DNA of 64,000 nt, taken from contig NZ_QGGO01000025.1 in NCBI RefSeq assembly GCF_003148625.1, forward strand, positions 23,661-87,660, given 5' to 3'. The notes under the pieces were generated by a model, which had not been told where the DNA came from, searched no databases, and saw only the letters and a list, made by a program, of their open reading frames with translations. Shown here in pieces: positions 18,283 through 26,446 of the stretch (the stretch's first letter is position 1; each line of letters opens with the position of its first letter). Source of the stretch: Arcicella aurantiaca. Its GTDB lineage: Bacteria; Bacteroidota; Bacteroidia; Cytophagales; Spirosomataceae. The position numbers and the translations under genes were made by a program.

Positions 18283-18684
18283 TTAAAAAGGTAAATCTTG
18301 GTCGTCAGAGCTAAAAGATGGCAAATCTGCCACAGGAGGAGCTGTTCTTGGTGCTGGTGCTGCACTAAAACCCTGAGAAGCAGATGCTGCCGCAGGAGAA
18401 CTTGAAGCTCCACTCGCACTTTCAATTCTATATGCTTTCAAGTCTGTGTACCAACGTTCGTTATATTCACGTGATTCTACACTGAATGAAATTCTTAATT
18501 TTTCTCCTAAAGAATAAGTTTTCAAGTCCGATGCTTTATCTCCCCAAGCTGTAAAACAAGCTTTTTTAGGATATTGTTCTTCTGTTTCTAATACGAAATC
18601 TTGCTTAACCCAAACCCCATTTTTCCCTTGACCCGTTACTTCGGGTAATACTTTAATCAAATTTCCTTCGAATTCTAAAGCCAT
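18283..18684 (-). CDS. DUF3127 protein with SSB-like acidic tail
   Basis: A 133-residue protein. Residues 1-90 match DUF3127 (MALEFEGNLIKVLPEVTGQG... ACFTAWGDKASDL), a domain predicted to have an OB-like beta fold. A disordered Ala/Pro/Ser linker follows, and the C-terminus ends SSDDQDLPF. This tip has the same form as the SSB C-terminal peptide that recruits DNA-repair proteins. The layout of fold, flexible linker and acidic DLPF end is exactly that of SSB, so a single-stranded nucleic-acid-binding role is a fair inference, not proven. Single gene. Confidence 0.85.
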   Translation of the reverse strand: MALEFEGNLIKVLPEVTGQGKNGVWVKQDFVLETEEQYPKKACFTAWGDKASDLKTYSLGEKLRISFSVESREYNERWYTDLKAYRIESASGASSSPAAASASQGFSAAPAPRTAPPVADLPSFSSDDQDLPF

Positions 18685-18770
18685 TTTTATTTTTATTTTT
18701 TATAATTATATTGATTATCAGACTCTTAAAACATAAAATGATTTAATAACGTTTCCGCATACTTAAAACC

Positions 18771-18801
18771 TTTGCAAATAACTAAATTTTATCTAATTTT
18801 G
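18771..18801 (+). promoter_or_regulatory. Promoter of tRNA-Leu
   Basis: TTTG at 18771-18774, a 19-base spacer, then TAATTTTG at 18794-18801. It ends 12 bases before the tRNA, matching the Bacteroidota -33/-7 consensus at the right distance. Confidence 0.78.
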
Positions 18802-18812
18802 TGCTATCAAAT

Positions 18813-18896
18813 GGCGACGTGGTGGAATTGGTAGACACGCTACTTTGAGGTGGTAGTGGGAGTAATCCTATGGGAGTTCGAGTCTCCCCGTCGTCA
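18813..18896 (+). tRNA. tRNA-Leu (GAG)
   Basis: An 84-base class II tRNA. The acceptor stem GGCGACG pairs with CGTCGTC (18889-18895), with discriminator A. The anticodon arm CTACT-TTGAGGT-GGTAG gives anticodon GAG. A long variable arm and T arm GGGAG-TTCGAGT-CTCCC are visible. CCA is not encoded. Confidence 0.95.
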
Positions 18897-18898
18897 CG

Positions 18899-18935
18899 AA
18901 AGTCCTTTCAATTAATTTTGAAGGGACTTTTTTGT
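18899..18935 (+). terminator. Terminator after tRNA-Leu
   Basis: AAGTCCTTTCAA pairs with TTGAAGGGACTT, with one G-T wobble, followed by a run of T, directly after the tRNA. Confidence 0.85.
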
Positions 18936-18942
18936 TTGTATT

Positions 18943-19581
18943 CTATTCTGTAAAATTTAGCTGAGGAGGCTTTTCGTATAAAAGTGCTTTGTCAACTTTA
19001 CTAATGATAAAAGCTAAGTCTTTGGGATTATTTACAAAATCAAGACTATCTACTTCTACCACTAAAATTTTACCTTCCTTATAATTTTCCGTAAATTCTG
19101 AATAATGTTCATTCAAATCTTCAAGATATTTTTCTGAAATATTAGCTTCAAAATCTCTACCTCTTTTTTTGATTTGTGAAACCAATTTTGGCAAACTTGC
19201 TTTTAAATAAATCGTTAGGTCAGGAGCTTTAACCGACTTCATCATTAAATCAAAAATTCCACGATAGGTTGTATAATCATTAGCAGACATAATTCCAGAT
19301 TTATACAGATTCATCGCAAAAATGTAAGCATCTTCATAAATAGTTCTGTCTTGGATAATTCTTCTATTAGATTTTTGTATCTGTAAAACCTGTTCGTAAC
19401 GACTTTTTAAAAAGTACATTTGCAAATGAAAAGCCCAGCGAGGCATATCATCATAGAAGGGTGGAAGATATGGATTTCCTTCAACCGCTTCGTATAAAAC
19501 TTCCCAGCCAAAATGTTCAGCTAATTTGGCAGCTAAAGTTGTTTTGCCAGCTCCAATATTTCCCGTAATTGCAATGTGCAT
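18943..19581 (-). CDS. Deoxynucleoside kinase (dAK/dGK type)
   Basis: A 212-residue P-loop kinase. The Walker A GNIGAGKTTL lies at residues 7-16, the DRTIYEDAYIFA motif (with the DR signature) near 80, and a lid region KKRGRDFEANIS near 146. These mark the deoxyadenosine/deoxyguanosine kinase family, which phosphorylates deoxynucleosides in DNA-precursor salvage. The substrate choice cannot be read from sequence alone. Single gene on the minus strand, its end facing the tRNA-Leu terminator. Confidence 0.92.
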   Translation of the reverse strand: MHIAITGNIGAGKTTLAAKLAEHFGWEVLYEAVEGNPYLPPFYDDMPRWAFHLQMYFLKSRYEQVLQIQKSNRRIIQDRTIYEDAYIFAMNLYKSGIMSANDYTTYRGIFDLMMKSVKAPDLTIYLKASLPKLVSQIKKRGRDFEANISEKYLEDLNEHYSEFTENYKEGKILVVEVDSLDFVNNPKDLAFIISKVDKALLYEKPPQLNFTE

Positions 19582-19803
19582 GATTTATTTTGTGATGATA
19601 ATTAGGGTTTCTATTTTGCAAATTTCATTAAAAATTAGCTAAGAAATTACAAAGCAAATAATTAATTTTTGAATTGTATGATTTTCAAGCAATTAACGCA
19701 GAAGAAGAATCATATTGTTTTAAATGAATCAATGCTTTCGTAACTTTACAAAACAATTTGAAATACTCCGATTGTTTTTGTTTCACTAAAAAAACTGTAA
19801 CTC

Positions 19804-20781
19804 ATGTTGAAGATGAATCAGTATAGTGTAATTCTTTATTATAATTACACGCCCATTCCTGATGCGGAGGCGTACCGTGAAAAACACCACTTATTTTGTT
19901 TAGAAAATAATCTTTTGGGTAGGATTATTGTAGCTTCTGAAGGACTAAACGGCACCGTTTCTGGTCTGAAAGAAGATTGCGACAAGTACATGAATTGGCT
20001 TGAGAACGACCCAATTTTTGCTGGTACAAACTTTGATTTTAAGGTTGAATCTCACCAGAAACACGCCTTCAATAAACTTCATGTAAGAGTAAAAGAGGAA
20101 ATTGTTAACTCTGATTTACCCGTAAATCCTTTAGAAAGAACAGGTACGCATCTTGAACCTGCTGATTTCAAAAATATGTATAAAAACGACCCAGACGTTG
20201 TTTTGGTAGATATGAGGTCTAATTATGAACATTCAGTCGGTCGTTTTAAGGGGGCAATTACATTTGATATGGAGACATTGAGAGAATTGCCAGAGCATAT
20301 AAGTGAGATTGAGCATTTGAAGAAAAAGAAAATCATTACGTACTGTACAGGTGGAATCAAATGTGAAAAGGCTTCTGCTTATTTGCTTGACCAAGGCTTC
20401 GAAAATGTTTATCAATTGCATGGTGGAATTATTAAATATGGACTTGAAGAAGGTGGAGAAGATTTTGAAGGGAAATGTTATGTTTTTGATAATAGAGTAA
20501 CCACAGAAGTAAATTCGGTGAATCCTGAAGTGATTTCAAAATGTCATATTTGTGATACCAATTCTGACCACATGATAAATTGTGCTAATCCTGAGTGTAA
20601 CGAGCATTTAGCGATTTGCCCAAGTTGTTTGAAGGAGATGGACGGAGCCTGTTCTAATGAATGTAAAGAACATCCAAGAAAGCGTCCATATAATCCAGAG
20701 GGATATTATTCAAAACAATCAGATAATTATACCGCTGAATTTGGATTTAAGAGTCGCCAAAGAACAAAAGTTGTGTATTAA
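19804..20781 (+). CDS. trhO: tRNA uridine-34 hydroxylase TrhO (rhodanese-type)
   Basis: A 325-residue rhodanese-family protein of the YceA/TrhO type. The N-terminal domain (about 1-95) precedes a rhodanese domain (about 115-215) with the active-site loop TYCTGGIKCEKA, catalytic C181. The C-terminal part is rich in cysteine (CHICD, CANPEC, CPSC, CSNEC) and probably binds zinc. TrhO uses oxygen to form 5-hydroxyuridine at wobble position 34 of certain tRNAs. ATG codons at 19804 and 19813 are both possible starts. It is followed by a strong hairpin terminator. Confidence 0.95.
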   Translation: MLKMNQYSVILYYNYTPIPDAEAYREKHHLFCLENNLLGRIIVASEGLNGTVSGLKEDCDKYMNWLENDPIFAGTNFDFKVESHQKHAFNKLHVRVKEEIVNSDLPVNPLERTGTHLEPADFKNMYKNDPDVVLVDMRSNYEHSVGRFKGAITFDMETLRELPEHISEIEHLKKKKIITYCTGGIKCEKASAYLLDQGFENVYQLHGGIIKYGLEEGGEDFEGKCYVFDNRVTTEVNSVNPEVISKCHICDTNSDHMINCANPECNEHLAICPSCLKEMDGACSNECKEHPRKRPYNPEGYYSKQSDNYTAEFGFKSRQRTKVVY

Positions 20782-20790
20782 TTTTGATAA

Positions 20791-20830
20791 TAAGTAGGTG
20801 TTGGGATTTAGGTGTTAGGATTTAGCATTG
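20791..20830. repeat. Short G/T-rich intergenic repeat (GTTGGGATTTAGG type)
   Basis: Contains GTGTTGGGATTTAGGTGTTAG, two units of a G/T-rich motif. A similar stretch is at 25690-25715, and the complement (CCCCTAAATCCTAACCCCC) at 31861-31879. All are between genes. Confidence 0.55.
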
Positions 20831-20905
20831 CCATGAGATTGATTATCAATGGTTTATGGAATCTTAAATATTTTTTTAATTTTAACTATTACTTATAATT
20901 AGAGA

Positions 20906-20946
20906 AGTCATAAGTTGTGCATCAAATGTTTAACTTATGACTTTAT
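20906..20946 (+). terminator. Terminator downstream of trhO
   Basis: AGTCATAAGTT (20906-20916) pairs perfectly with AACTTATGACT (20932-20942), followed by TTATTTTC. A 15-base loop makes it a less tight hairpin. Confidence 0.65.
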
Positions 20947-20999
20947 TTTCTTTCTACTAAACATTAATAAATTTAATCTCATCAATAAACAAGAAAATC

Positions 21000-21857
21000 A
21001 TGAGGCTTTCCCCAACAGACCTAATTATCAACCCTGATGGCAGTATTTACCATCTTAATTTACGTCCAGAACAAATTGCTGATACCATTATTACCGTAGG
21101 TGACCCAGAGCGTGTCCCGATGGTTTCTAAGTATTTTGACAAAGTTGAGCTTAAAGTCAACAAAAGAGAATTTGTAACCCATACGGGCTATCTTGCTGGA
21201 AAAAGACTTTCGGTAATTTCAAGCGGAATCGGTACAGACAATGTAGAGATTTTAATGAATGAATTGGACGCACTTGCCAATGTAGATTTTAGAACTCGTG
21301 AAGTAAATTTTTATCATAAAACACTCAATATTATACGAATTGGCACTTCGGGCAGTTTGCAATCCAACATTCCAATTGATAGTGTAGTTGTGTCTGCTTT
21401 AGGAATCGGAATGGACGCATTAGGCTTTTTTTATGAAACGTCTGGCAATAATATAACCGATAAAATGAAAAGTAGTTTCGGCTTGGATTTTTCGCCTTAT
21501 TGTAACCCTGCAGGAGCAGATTTGTTCAATTATTTTATGGATGATGCTCCTGAAAATTGGCTTCAAGGAACGACAGTTACTTGCCCCGGATTTTATGCTC
21601 CACAAGGCAGAGTTTTACGCTACAAAGCCAAAATTAAAAATCTGATGGAAAAAATGAGTGCTTTTGATATAGATGGAATTAAATTGACAAACCTCGAAAT
21701 GGAAACTGCGGGTTATTATTTAATGGGGAAATTATTAGGTCATCAAGTTTTATCAATCAGTGCTATTTTAGCGAGTAGAAAAACGCATGAATTTTCTGCA
21801 AATCCAGAAAAACAAGTTGATACGTTGATTAAACAAGTATTACAAAGGTTGCGATAG
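21000..21857 (+). CDS. Nucleoside phosphorylase (uridine phosphorylase-like)
   Basis: A 285-residue PNP/UDP-family phosphorylase. Signatures are TVGDPERVPMVSKYF near the N-terminus, SSGIGTDNVEIL, RIGTSGSLQ (phosphate-binding loop), and TNLEMETAGYYLM, where the ribose-binding Glu-Met-Glu triad lies. It cleaves nucleosides with phosphate to give free base and ribose-1-phosphate. The sequence looks closest to uridine phosphorylase, but base preference is not certain. The neighbours (trhO, surE, deoxynucleoside kinase nearby) fit a nucleotide-salvage setting. Convergent with the acyltransferase gene, separated by one base. Confidence 0.9.
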   Translation: MRLSPTDLIINPDGSIYHLNLRPEQIADTIITVGDPERVPMVSKYFDKVELKVNKREFVTHTGYLAGKRLSVISSGIGTDNVEILMNELDALANVDFRTREVNFYHKTLNIIRIGTSGSLQSNIPIDSVVVSALGIGMDALGFFYETSGNNITDKMKSSFGLDFSPYCNPAGADLFNYFMDDAPENWLQGTTVTCPGFYAPQGRVLRYKAKIKNLMEKMSAFDIDGIKLTNLEMETAGYYLMGKLLGHQVLSISAILASRKTHEFSANPEKQVDTLIKQVLQRLR

Positions 21858-21858
21858 A

Positions 21859-22434
21859 CTATTGAAACGTCATATCTTTTAATGAGTTATCATTCGGAAA
21901 CTTAGGAGTGACATTAGCGTATTGTTTTTGAATTTCTAATAAATCTTGCTCATAATTTCCTGTGGGATAAAAGACATTTAAGAAACCTCCTTCTTTTTTC
22001 TTGAAATCTAAAAAACCTAAGATTATTGGAACATTGGCAGCGACAGCAATATGATAAAACCCAGATTTCCATTCTTTTGAATAAGAGCGAGTTCCTTCTG
22101 CTGGTACGATAAGTTGAATTGGTTTGGGATTATTTTTTATCATTTCTCCCATATCGTTGACCAAATTATTTTTTTGAGAACGAATAACAGGAATACCTCC
22201 CAAACCACGAATGATTAAACCTAAAGGAAATTTGAAAAGAGAATCTTTGGCTAAGTATTTGAATGGAAGTCCAACCCTTAGTAAAATAATCATGCAATAG
22301 AAGTAGTCCCAATTAGAGGTGTGAGGAGCAGCAATCATGACAGCCTTATGGTAGTTTATCACACCTTTGGGCGTTGAATCTACTATTTTCCAACCAGAAA
22401 TTGTTAATAAGAAACGACTAATGATTTTTAACAT
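21859..22434 (-). CDS. PlsC-like 1-acyl-glycerol-phosphate acyltransferase family protein
   Basis: A 191-residue acyltransferase, shorter than typical PlsC. The catalytic H-x4-D is APHTSNWDYF (H38, D43), and the glycerophosphate-binding motif is PAEGTRSYS. Family members transfer acyl chains to lysophosphatidic acid or similar acceptors at the inner membrane; short relatives may act on other lipids. The start ATG at 22434 gives a hydrophobic N-terminal segment. Its stop lies one base from the phosphorylase stop. Confidence 0.88.
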   Translation of the reverse strand: MLKIISRFLLTISGWKIVDSTPKGVINYHKAVMIAAPHTSNWDYFYCMIILLRVGLPFKYLAKDSLFKFPLGLIIRGLGGIPVIRSQKNNLVNDMGEMIKNNPKPIQLIVPAEGTRSYSKEWKSGFYHIAVAANVPIILGFLDFKKKEGGFLNVFYPTGNYEQDLLEIQKQYANVTPKFPNDNSLKDMTFQ

Positions 22435-22521
22435 AAAAAGGATGGTTAATTGGTCTCAAAAACAAATCTACCTATATTTGATTTCGGTTTCAAGTTAAAC
22501 CATTTATTTATCTAAAATATA

Positions 22522-23289
22522 ATGCAAAAACCCTTAATCCTTATTGCCAACGACGATTCGATTGCTGCAAAAGGTATCAAAACATTAGCAGAAGTGATGT
22601 CTGAGATTGGTGAAGTTGTTGTAATTGCCCCAGATACACACCAGTCAGGTATGGGACACGCCATCACGCTCGACCGTCCTTTACGAGTTTCAAAAGTCAA
22701 AGATTTTTTACCAAACGTCGAAGCCTACAAATGTAGTGGTACGCCCGCTGATTGCGTAAAATTTGGTAAACATTTCGTTTTAAAAGGAAGAAAAATTGAT
22801 TTAGTCGTTTCGGGTATAAATCATGGTTCAAATTCTTCCATAGCGGTAATTTATAGTGGAACAATGTCCGCAGCTATTGAAGCAGCCATTGAAGGTATTC
22901 CCGCTGTCGGTTTTTCTTTGTGTGATTTTGGTGCAGAAGCTGATTTCTCTCATACGAAGGAGTATGTCAAAAATATATCCTTGAAAGTCCTTGAAAATGG
23001 ACTTCCTCAGGGCGTTGCCTTGAACGTTAATTTTCCAAAGTTGTCTGAAGAACCCATCAAAGGTGTTAAGATTTGCCGTCAAACGGATGCTCTTTTCCGT
23101 GAATCATTTGAAGAACGTAAAGACCCTTACGGAAGAGCTTATTATTGGATGGACGGTTTCTTGCAAAATGAAGATAACGGCGGAGGAACTGACGAAGATG
23201 CTTTGAAAGAAAATTATGTAGCAATTGTTCCTGTGAAATTTGACTTGACTGATTATCAGGCAGTTGAAAAAATGAAATCTTGGTTTTAG
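22522..23289 (+). CDS. surE: 5'/3'-nucleotidase SurE
   Basis: A 255-residue SurE phosphatase. The metal site is in LIANDDSIAAKGI (D11, D12), with the SGMGHAITL, SGTPADCVKFG, and SGINHGSN motifs and the GIPAVGFS strand all present. It hydrolyses nucleoside 5'- or 3'-monophosphates and short polyphosphate, and is tied to stress survival. The ATG at 22522 is the natural start. It is followed 51 bases later by a GH3-family gene on the same strand, so the two may be co-transcribed. Confidence 0.95.
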   Translation: MQKPLILIANDDSIAAKGIKTLAEVMSEIGEVVVIAPDTHQSGMGHAITLDRPLRVSKVKDFLPNVEAYKCSGTPADCVKFGKHFVLKGRKIDLVVSGINHGSNSSIAVIYSGTMSAAIEAAIEGIPAVGFSLCDFGAEADFSHTKEYVKNISLKVLENGLPQGVALNVNFPKLSEEPIKGVKICRQTDALFRESFEERKDPYGRAYYWMDGFLQNEDNGGGTDEDALKENYVAIVPVKFDLTDYQAVEKMKSWF

Positions 23290-23340
23290 AATCATTTATA
23301 AAAGATTAGTGAAAAGAATATTAAATTATTAAACCACGCC

Positions 23341-24885
23341 ATGGCAATAGTTGGAAATATTGTAAAAAGAGGAATTGGACTTTCGGGCTTAATGAAACGA
23401 CCGAAGTCAAATTTGGCAAAAATTCAACGAAAAACGTTGGTCAAGTTATTAAATAAAGGACGTTTTACACAATTCGGAGAAGCCTTTGGTTTTGAAGATA
23501 TTATGAATGCAGCCTTGTATTCGAGCGATAAAGAATTTTATACGAAATACAAAAAGCAAGTCCCCGTTTATGACTACAATAAGATGTATAAAGATTGGTG
23601 GCATAAAACCCTTGAAGGTGAAAAGAATGTTTCGTGGGTTGGTAGTATCAAGTATTTTGCCCTAAGTTCAGGCACATCGGAGGCTGCTTCCAAACATATT
23701 CCTGTTACCAAAGATATGGTAAAGGCAATTCACAGAACTTCAATTCGCCAAATTTTGGCTCTTTCTGCGTACAAAAACCTTCCTTCAAAACTATTTGAAA
23801 AAGGATATTTGATGTTGGGTGGAAGTACCAAATTGCAAGATAAAGGAGATTATTTTGAAGGTGATTTAAGTGGGATTACGGCTGGTAAAATCCCTTTTTG
23901 GTTTGAAAGATTTTATAAACCGGGAAAAAAAATTGCCGAAACAAAAGACTGGAGTGAAAAATTAGATAAAATTACCAAAAAAGCTAAAGATTGGGATATT
24001 GGATTTATCGTTGGTGTTCCTGCGTGGATTCAGATTTTAATGGAAAAAATTATCAAGGAATATAATGTTAAAAATATCCATGAAGTTTGGCCAAATTTAG
24101 AGATTTTTTGTCACGGAGGAGTAAGTTTTGAACCTTATAAACAAGGTTTTGAAAAACTTTTGGGTCGCCCAATCATCTATATTGAAACCTATTTGGCATC
24201 AGAAGGTTTCATGGCGTATCAAACTGCACCCGATACAGACATGGCTTTGGTGTTAAACAATGGCATTTTCTTTGAATTTATACCTTTTAATGAGGATAAT
24301 TTCGATGATGATGGTGTAATGATTGAAAAACCAGAAACACTGATGATTGACGAAGTGGAAGAAGGAGTGGAGTATGCTCTTTTAATTTCTACGGTATCGG
24401 GTGCGTGGCGTTATTTAATTGGTGACACTATCAAATTTACCAATAAAAAGAAAGCCGAAATTGTAATAACAGGAAGAACAAAACACTTTTTAAGTCTTTG
24501 CGGAGAACATCTTTCAGTTGATAATATGAATAAAGCAATCGAGTTGGCTTGTAAAAAATTCGATATTGATATTAGAGAATTTACAGTGGTTGGAAAGAAA
24601 ATGGATGGCACATTTGGGCATCATTGGTATGTTGGTACTGACGATGTTGTTGACACAAATGGCTTAATGAGTTTTATTGATGAAACGCTTTGTGAAATCA
24701 ACGACGATTATCCCGTAGAGAGAAAACACGCTCTCAGAGAAGTAAAAATGGAGGTTTTGAAAACAAAAACCTTTTACCAATTTATGGAATCGAAAGGAAA
24801 AACTGGCGGACAAAACAAATTTCCAAGAGTTCTGAAAAATACAGTACAAATACAAGAGTGGGAAAATTATTTAGCAAATAATTAA
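23341..24885 (+). CDS. GH3 auxin-responsive promoter family protein
   Basis: A 514-residue protein of the GH3 fold, related to plant acyl-acid-amido synthetases that form adenylates and join them to amines. Visible family features are FALSSGTSEAASKHIPVT as the ATP-binding phosphate loop, the YIETYLASEGFMAYQ segment and GAWRYLIGDTIKFTN in the hinge, and VITGRTKHFLSLCGEHLS. Bacterial GH3 proteins are common in Bacteroidota, but their substrates are mostly unknown. It follows surE on the same strand. Confidence 0.9.
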   Translation: MAIVGNIVKRGIGLSGLMKRPKSNLAKIQRKTLVKLLNKGRFTQFGEAFGFEDIMNAALYSSDKEFYTKYKKQVPVYDYNKMYKDWWHKTLEGEKNVSWVGSIKYFALSSGTSEAASKHIPVTKDMVKAIHRTSIRQILALSAYKNLPSKLFEKGYLMLGGSTKLQDKGDYFEGDLSGITAGKIPFWFERFYKPGKKIAETKDWSEKLDKITKKAKDWDIGFIVGVPAWIQILMEKIIKEYNVKNIHEVWPNLEIFCHGGVSFEPYKQGFEKLLGRPIIYIETYLASEGFMAYQTAPDTDMALVLNNGIFFEFIPFNEDNFDDDGVMIEKPETLMIDEVEEGVEYALLISTVSGAWRYLIGDTIKFTNKKKAEIVITGRTKHFLSLCGEHLSVDNMNKAIELACKKFDIDIREFTVVGKKMDGTFGHHWYVGTDDVVDTNGLMSFIDETLCEINDDYPVERKHALREVKMEVLKTKTFYQFMESKGKTGGQNKFPRVLKNTVQIQEWENYLANN

Positions 24886-24899
24886 CGGAATTGTCAACT

Positions 24900-25057
24900 A
24901 TTTGTCGCAGATAAATTTAGACCACAGATTGAGCTGATTTTACAGATTTACACTGGGGGACACAGTCTGGGACTCACAGTCAGATAAAATAAAGAAAAAT
25001 CAGCGAAAATCAGTACAATCCGTTTCATCTGTGGGCTATCGTTTGTCATGTGACAAA
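24900..25057. repeat. Interspersed MITE-like repeat, copy B
   Basis: In inverted orientation this matches the repeat at 11643-11774 over nearly its full length, with about 30 extra bases in the middle (ACACAGTCTGGGACTCACAG region). Ends carry TTTGTCGCAG and TTTGTCATGTGACAAA. It fills the gap between the GH3 and LysE genes. Confidence 0.82.
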
Positions 25058-25076
25058 CCAATTATAGTTTCGATAA

Positions 25077-25688
25077 TTAATTCCCGAATTGTTTCCAAAG
25101 TATCATAAGTCCTGAACCGATGAAAATTAAGCCAGCAACTTGATTGATTCGTCTCAGGACTTTTTTGGTTAATAATCGTTTCATTTTTTGTGCATAAAAA
25201 GCAATTAATGATTCGGCAATCATCGTTGCAATTAAACTGAAAAGAAAAAAAGCGATTCGTTCATTTAATGTTAAACCTTTGGCAACTAAATAGGCTGAAG
25301 TGGCAAAAACAGCCACATAATTGGAAGGATTGAGCAGATTTAAAAATAATCCAGAAGTGAAATAATAAAGAAATGACCCAAATTTTGAGGTTGGATACAC
25401 TAATTGAGATTGTTGTTTGAACAAACTAATAAAACCAAGAATAAATAATAAACTCGCTCCGACAATCGAAATTACATCATCAAAATGCTTTAAATCAGGT
25501 AGTAAACTTGTTCCAAAAACGGCAAAGAACATTAATATCGAATCCGCTATGGTTACGCCCAAAGCAATTAAAACTCCCCTTTTGAAGCCATTGTCAATAC
25601 TGGTTTGTATTAATCTGAAAAATGCAGGGCCAAACGTGAAGCATAAAATGAAACCGTAAAGAAATCCAAAAAATATTGCTTGAAACAT
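25077..25688 (-). CDS. LysE family translocator
   Basis: A 203-residue membrane protein with about six hydrophobic segments. The opening FGFLYGFILCFTFGPAFFRLIQTSIDNGFKRG is the characteristic LysE/RhtB N-terminus (GP motif between the first two helices), and the block LLNPSNYVAVFA fits helix 4. LysE-type proteins export amino acids. The exported amino acid is unknown. Single gene flanked by repeat sequences. Confidence 0.88.
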   Translation of the reverse strand: MFQAIFFGFLYGFILCFTFGPAFFRLIQTSIDNGFKRGVLIALGVTIADSILMFFAVFGTSLLPDLKHFDDVISIVGASLLFILGFISLFKQQSQLVYPTSKFGSFLYYFTSGLFLNLLNPSNYVAVFATSAYLVAKGLTLNERIAFFLFSLIATMIAESLIAFYAQKMKRLLTKKVLRRINQVAGLIFIGSGLMILWKQFGN

Positions 25689-25689
25689 A

Positions 25690-25720
25690 AGTAGAGATTA
25701 GGGGTTGGGATTTAGGCATT
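25690..25720. repeat. Short G/T-rich intergenic repeat, second copy
   Basis: GATTAGGGGTTGGGATTTAGG just upstream of the LysE gene, similar to the unit at 20791-20830. Confidence 0.5.
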
Positions 25721-25789
25721 TCTTAAAATCGAAAATCAGACTTGTTGAAAAGTAGTGTTTTTCGACTAAATCTTAAATCCTTCGTAAAT

Positions 25790-26338
25790 TTATATACCTT
25801 TTAAACGAGCAACTTTTAGAATTGTCGCTATGCTCAAAGAATCAGTAATCTCTGAATCCATAACCATTCTAACGGCTTCTTGTAAACTTACTTTTTTGAG
25901 AACTAATATTTCAGTATCATCAGGTTCAGCTTCTCCAAAAGTTAATTCTTCGGCTAAGTACATAAAACCAAATTCGTCTGTAACGGAATTAGAAGTATGT
26001 AATTTACCCAAATCTGTCCATTTTTGGGCAGTCATTCCTGTTTCTTCTTTCAACTCTCTTTTGGCTGCATCTAAGCTATCGCCATCCAATTTTCCGCCTC
26101 CCATTGGAATTTCCCAAGAATATTCCTCCAGAGTATAGCGATATTGCCCTACAAGCCAAGTATTATTATTTTCATCTAAAGGAAGAACTGCGGCTGCCTT
26201 TGTTTTGAAATGAGCAACCCCATAAATTCCTGCCTGACCATTTGGTTTAATCACCTCCTCATGTCTTACATTTACCCACGGGTTGTCATAAACCTCACGA
26301 GAAGAAACTTTTTTCCACGGATTTTCGTAAATATTCAT
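25790..26338 (-). CDS. Nudix hydrolase (ADP-ribose pyrophosphatase-like)
   Basis: A 182-residue Nudix protein. I chose the ATG at 26338 (MNIYENPWKKVSS...), since upstream in-frame sequence to 26446 has no family resemblance. The Nudix box is read in GGGKLDGDSLDAAKRELKEETGM broken by usual variation: the RELKEETG core with metal-binding glutamates is intact, while the first, less critical Glu of the consensus is a Gly. The paired ENPWKKVSSREVYDNPWVNVRHEEV opening is typical of ADP-ribose or NDP-sugar pyrophosphatases. It is divergent from the cation efflux gene, with 108 bases between starts. Confidence 0.88.
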   Translation of the reverse strand: MNIYENPWKKVSSREVYDNPWVNVRHEEVIKPNGQAGIYGVAHFKTKAAAVLPLDENNNTWLVGQYRYTLEEYSWEIPMGGGKLDGDSLDAAKRELKEETGMTAQKWTDLGKLHTSNSVTDEFGFMYLAEELTFGEAEPDDTEILVLKKVSLQEAVRMVMDSEITDSLSIATILKVARLKGI

Positions 26339-26446
26339 TTTGCAAAGGTAAACAGAAGGTATGAATATTAAAATTTGAATTTCGTAACTTTGTGCTTCAC
26401 TTTTGAAGTACGCCTCATCTATTGATTTTACACAAAATTTATACAA

